A DNA stretch of 64,000 nt from Raphanus sativus (lineage: Eukaryota; Streptophyta; Magnoliopsida; Brassicales; Brassicaceae), in assembly GCF_000801105.2 (NCBI RefSeq), contig NC_079519.1, positions 35,005,288 through 35,069,287 on the forward strand, given 5' to 3'. The position numbers and the translations under genes were made by a program. Position 1 is the stretch's first letter. Each line of letters begins with the position of its first letter. This document shows positions 63,722-64,000 of the stretch, piece after piece. The notes beneath the pieces are model-generated. The model was not told the origin of the DNA and did no database searches. It saw nothing but the letters and a program-made list of their open reading frames with translations.

Positions 63722-64000
63722 CTGAAAGAAAACAAAATGATGTTATGAATCAATATTTGAAGAAGTGTGTAGCAAGTAACATATATTATTCAAAGGATAT
63801 GGAAAAAATCCCCTAGACTATATTTGAGAAGTGATTTTGCCACATGTCCTCTCTACAATCAATTTCACAAAAAAAAATATGACATGGCTACTAAAATTGA
63901 TGACATGGCTTCCAAAAAATATGACATGGATTATTTCATTTAATGTTGATTTATATTTTTGGTAAACTTTTTAGAATATGGTAATAACTCATACTTTACA

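Overview
This is nuclear DNA from a crucifer (Brassicaceae), most likely tribe Brassiceae. Evidence: GT-AG introns, AT-rich spacers, tRNA-Tyr genes with a short intron, Helitrons, tRNA-derived SINEs, and proteins that match Arabidopsis thaliana almost residue for residue. Gene order, as I remember the Arabidopsis chromosome 1 map, follows about At1g56580 to At1g57590. Exon coordinates were worked out by hand from splice sites and reading phase.

Left third (1-33 kb), ordinary genes: an SVB-type DUF538 protein (-), AP-3 mu adaptin (-), galactinol synthase 2 (+), a rearranged receptor-like-protein relic (+), a very Lys/Glu-rich protein with a frameshifted C-terminus (+), a GDSL lipase whose first intron carries a Helitron (+), a DYW-type PPR protein (+), a C15 pyroglutamyl peptidase (+), a GH28 polygalacturonase (-), a tRNA (-) and a GPK1-like receptor kinase (-). 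A tRNA-derived SINE with a perfect 16-bp target duplication lies upstream of the kinase.

Middle (34.06-41.54 kb): a tandem array with a period of about 2.66 kb, each unit holding tRNA-Ser(AGA), a conserved tRNA-Tyr pseudogene and two tRNA-Tyr(GUA) genes. It matches the position of the amplified Ser-Tyr-Tyr cluster of Arabidopsis. An 804-bp Helitron (holding a 100-N assembly gap) and a 259-bp SINE interrupt it. tRNA quality falls from left to right, and the last tRNA-Tyr is cut off in the anticodon arm.

Right third: a small membrane protein (-), a complete 11-exon phytepsin-type aspartic protease (+) and an RCI2/PMP3 protein (-), then about 12 kb of gag-only LTR retroelements (48.4-60.0 kb). 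Two long gag ORFs (1213 and about 1006 codons, no pol) lie head to head about a junction at 55250, with an inverted copy of one gag end at 59683-60020. A Helitron end, a small MULE-like MITE and a 5'-truncated pectin acetylesterase gene (-) close the window.

The genes are not an operon; they are independent conserved neighbours. The parts least explained by known annotation are the decaying tRNA array and the head-to-head gag-only elements with a repeated HLSLP-type motif.
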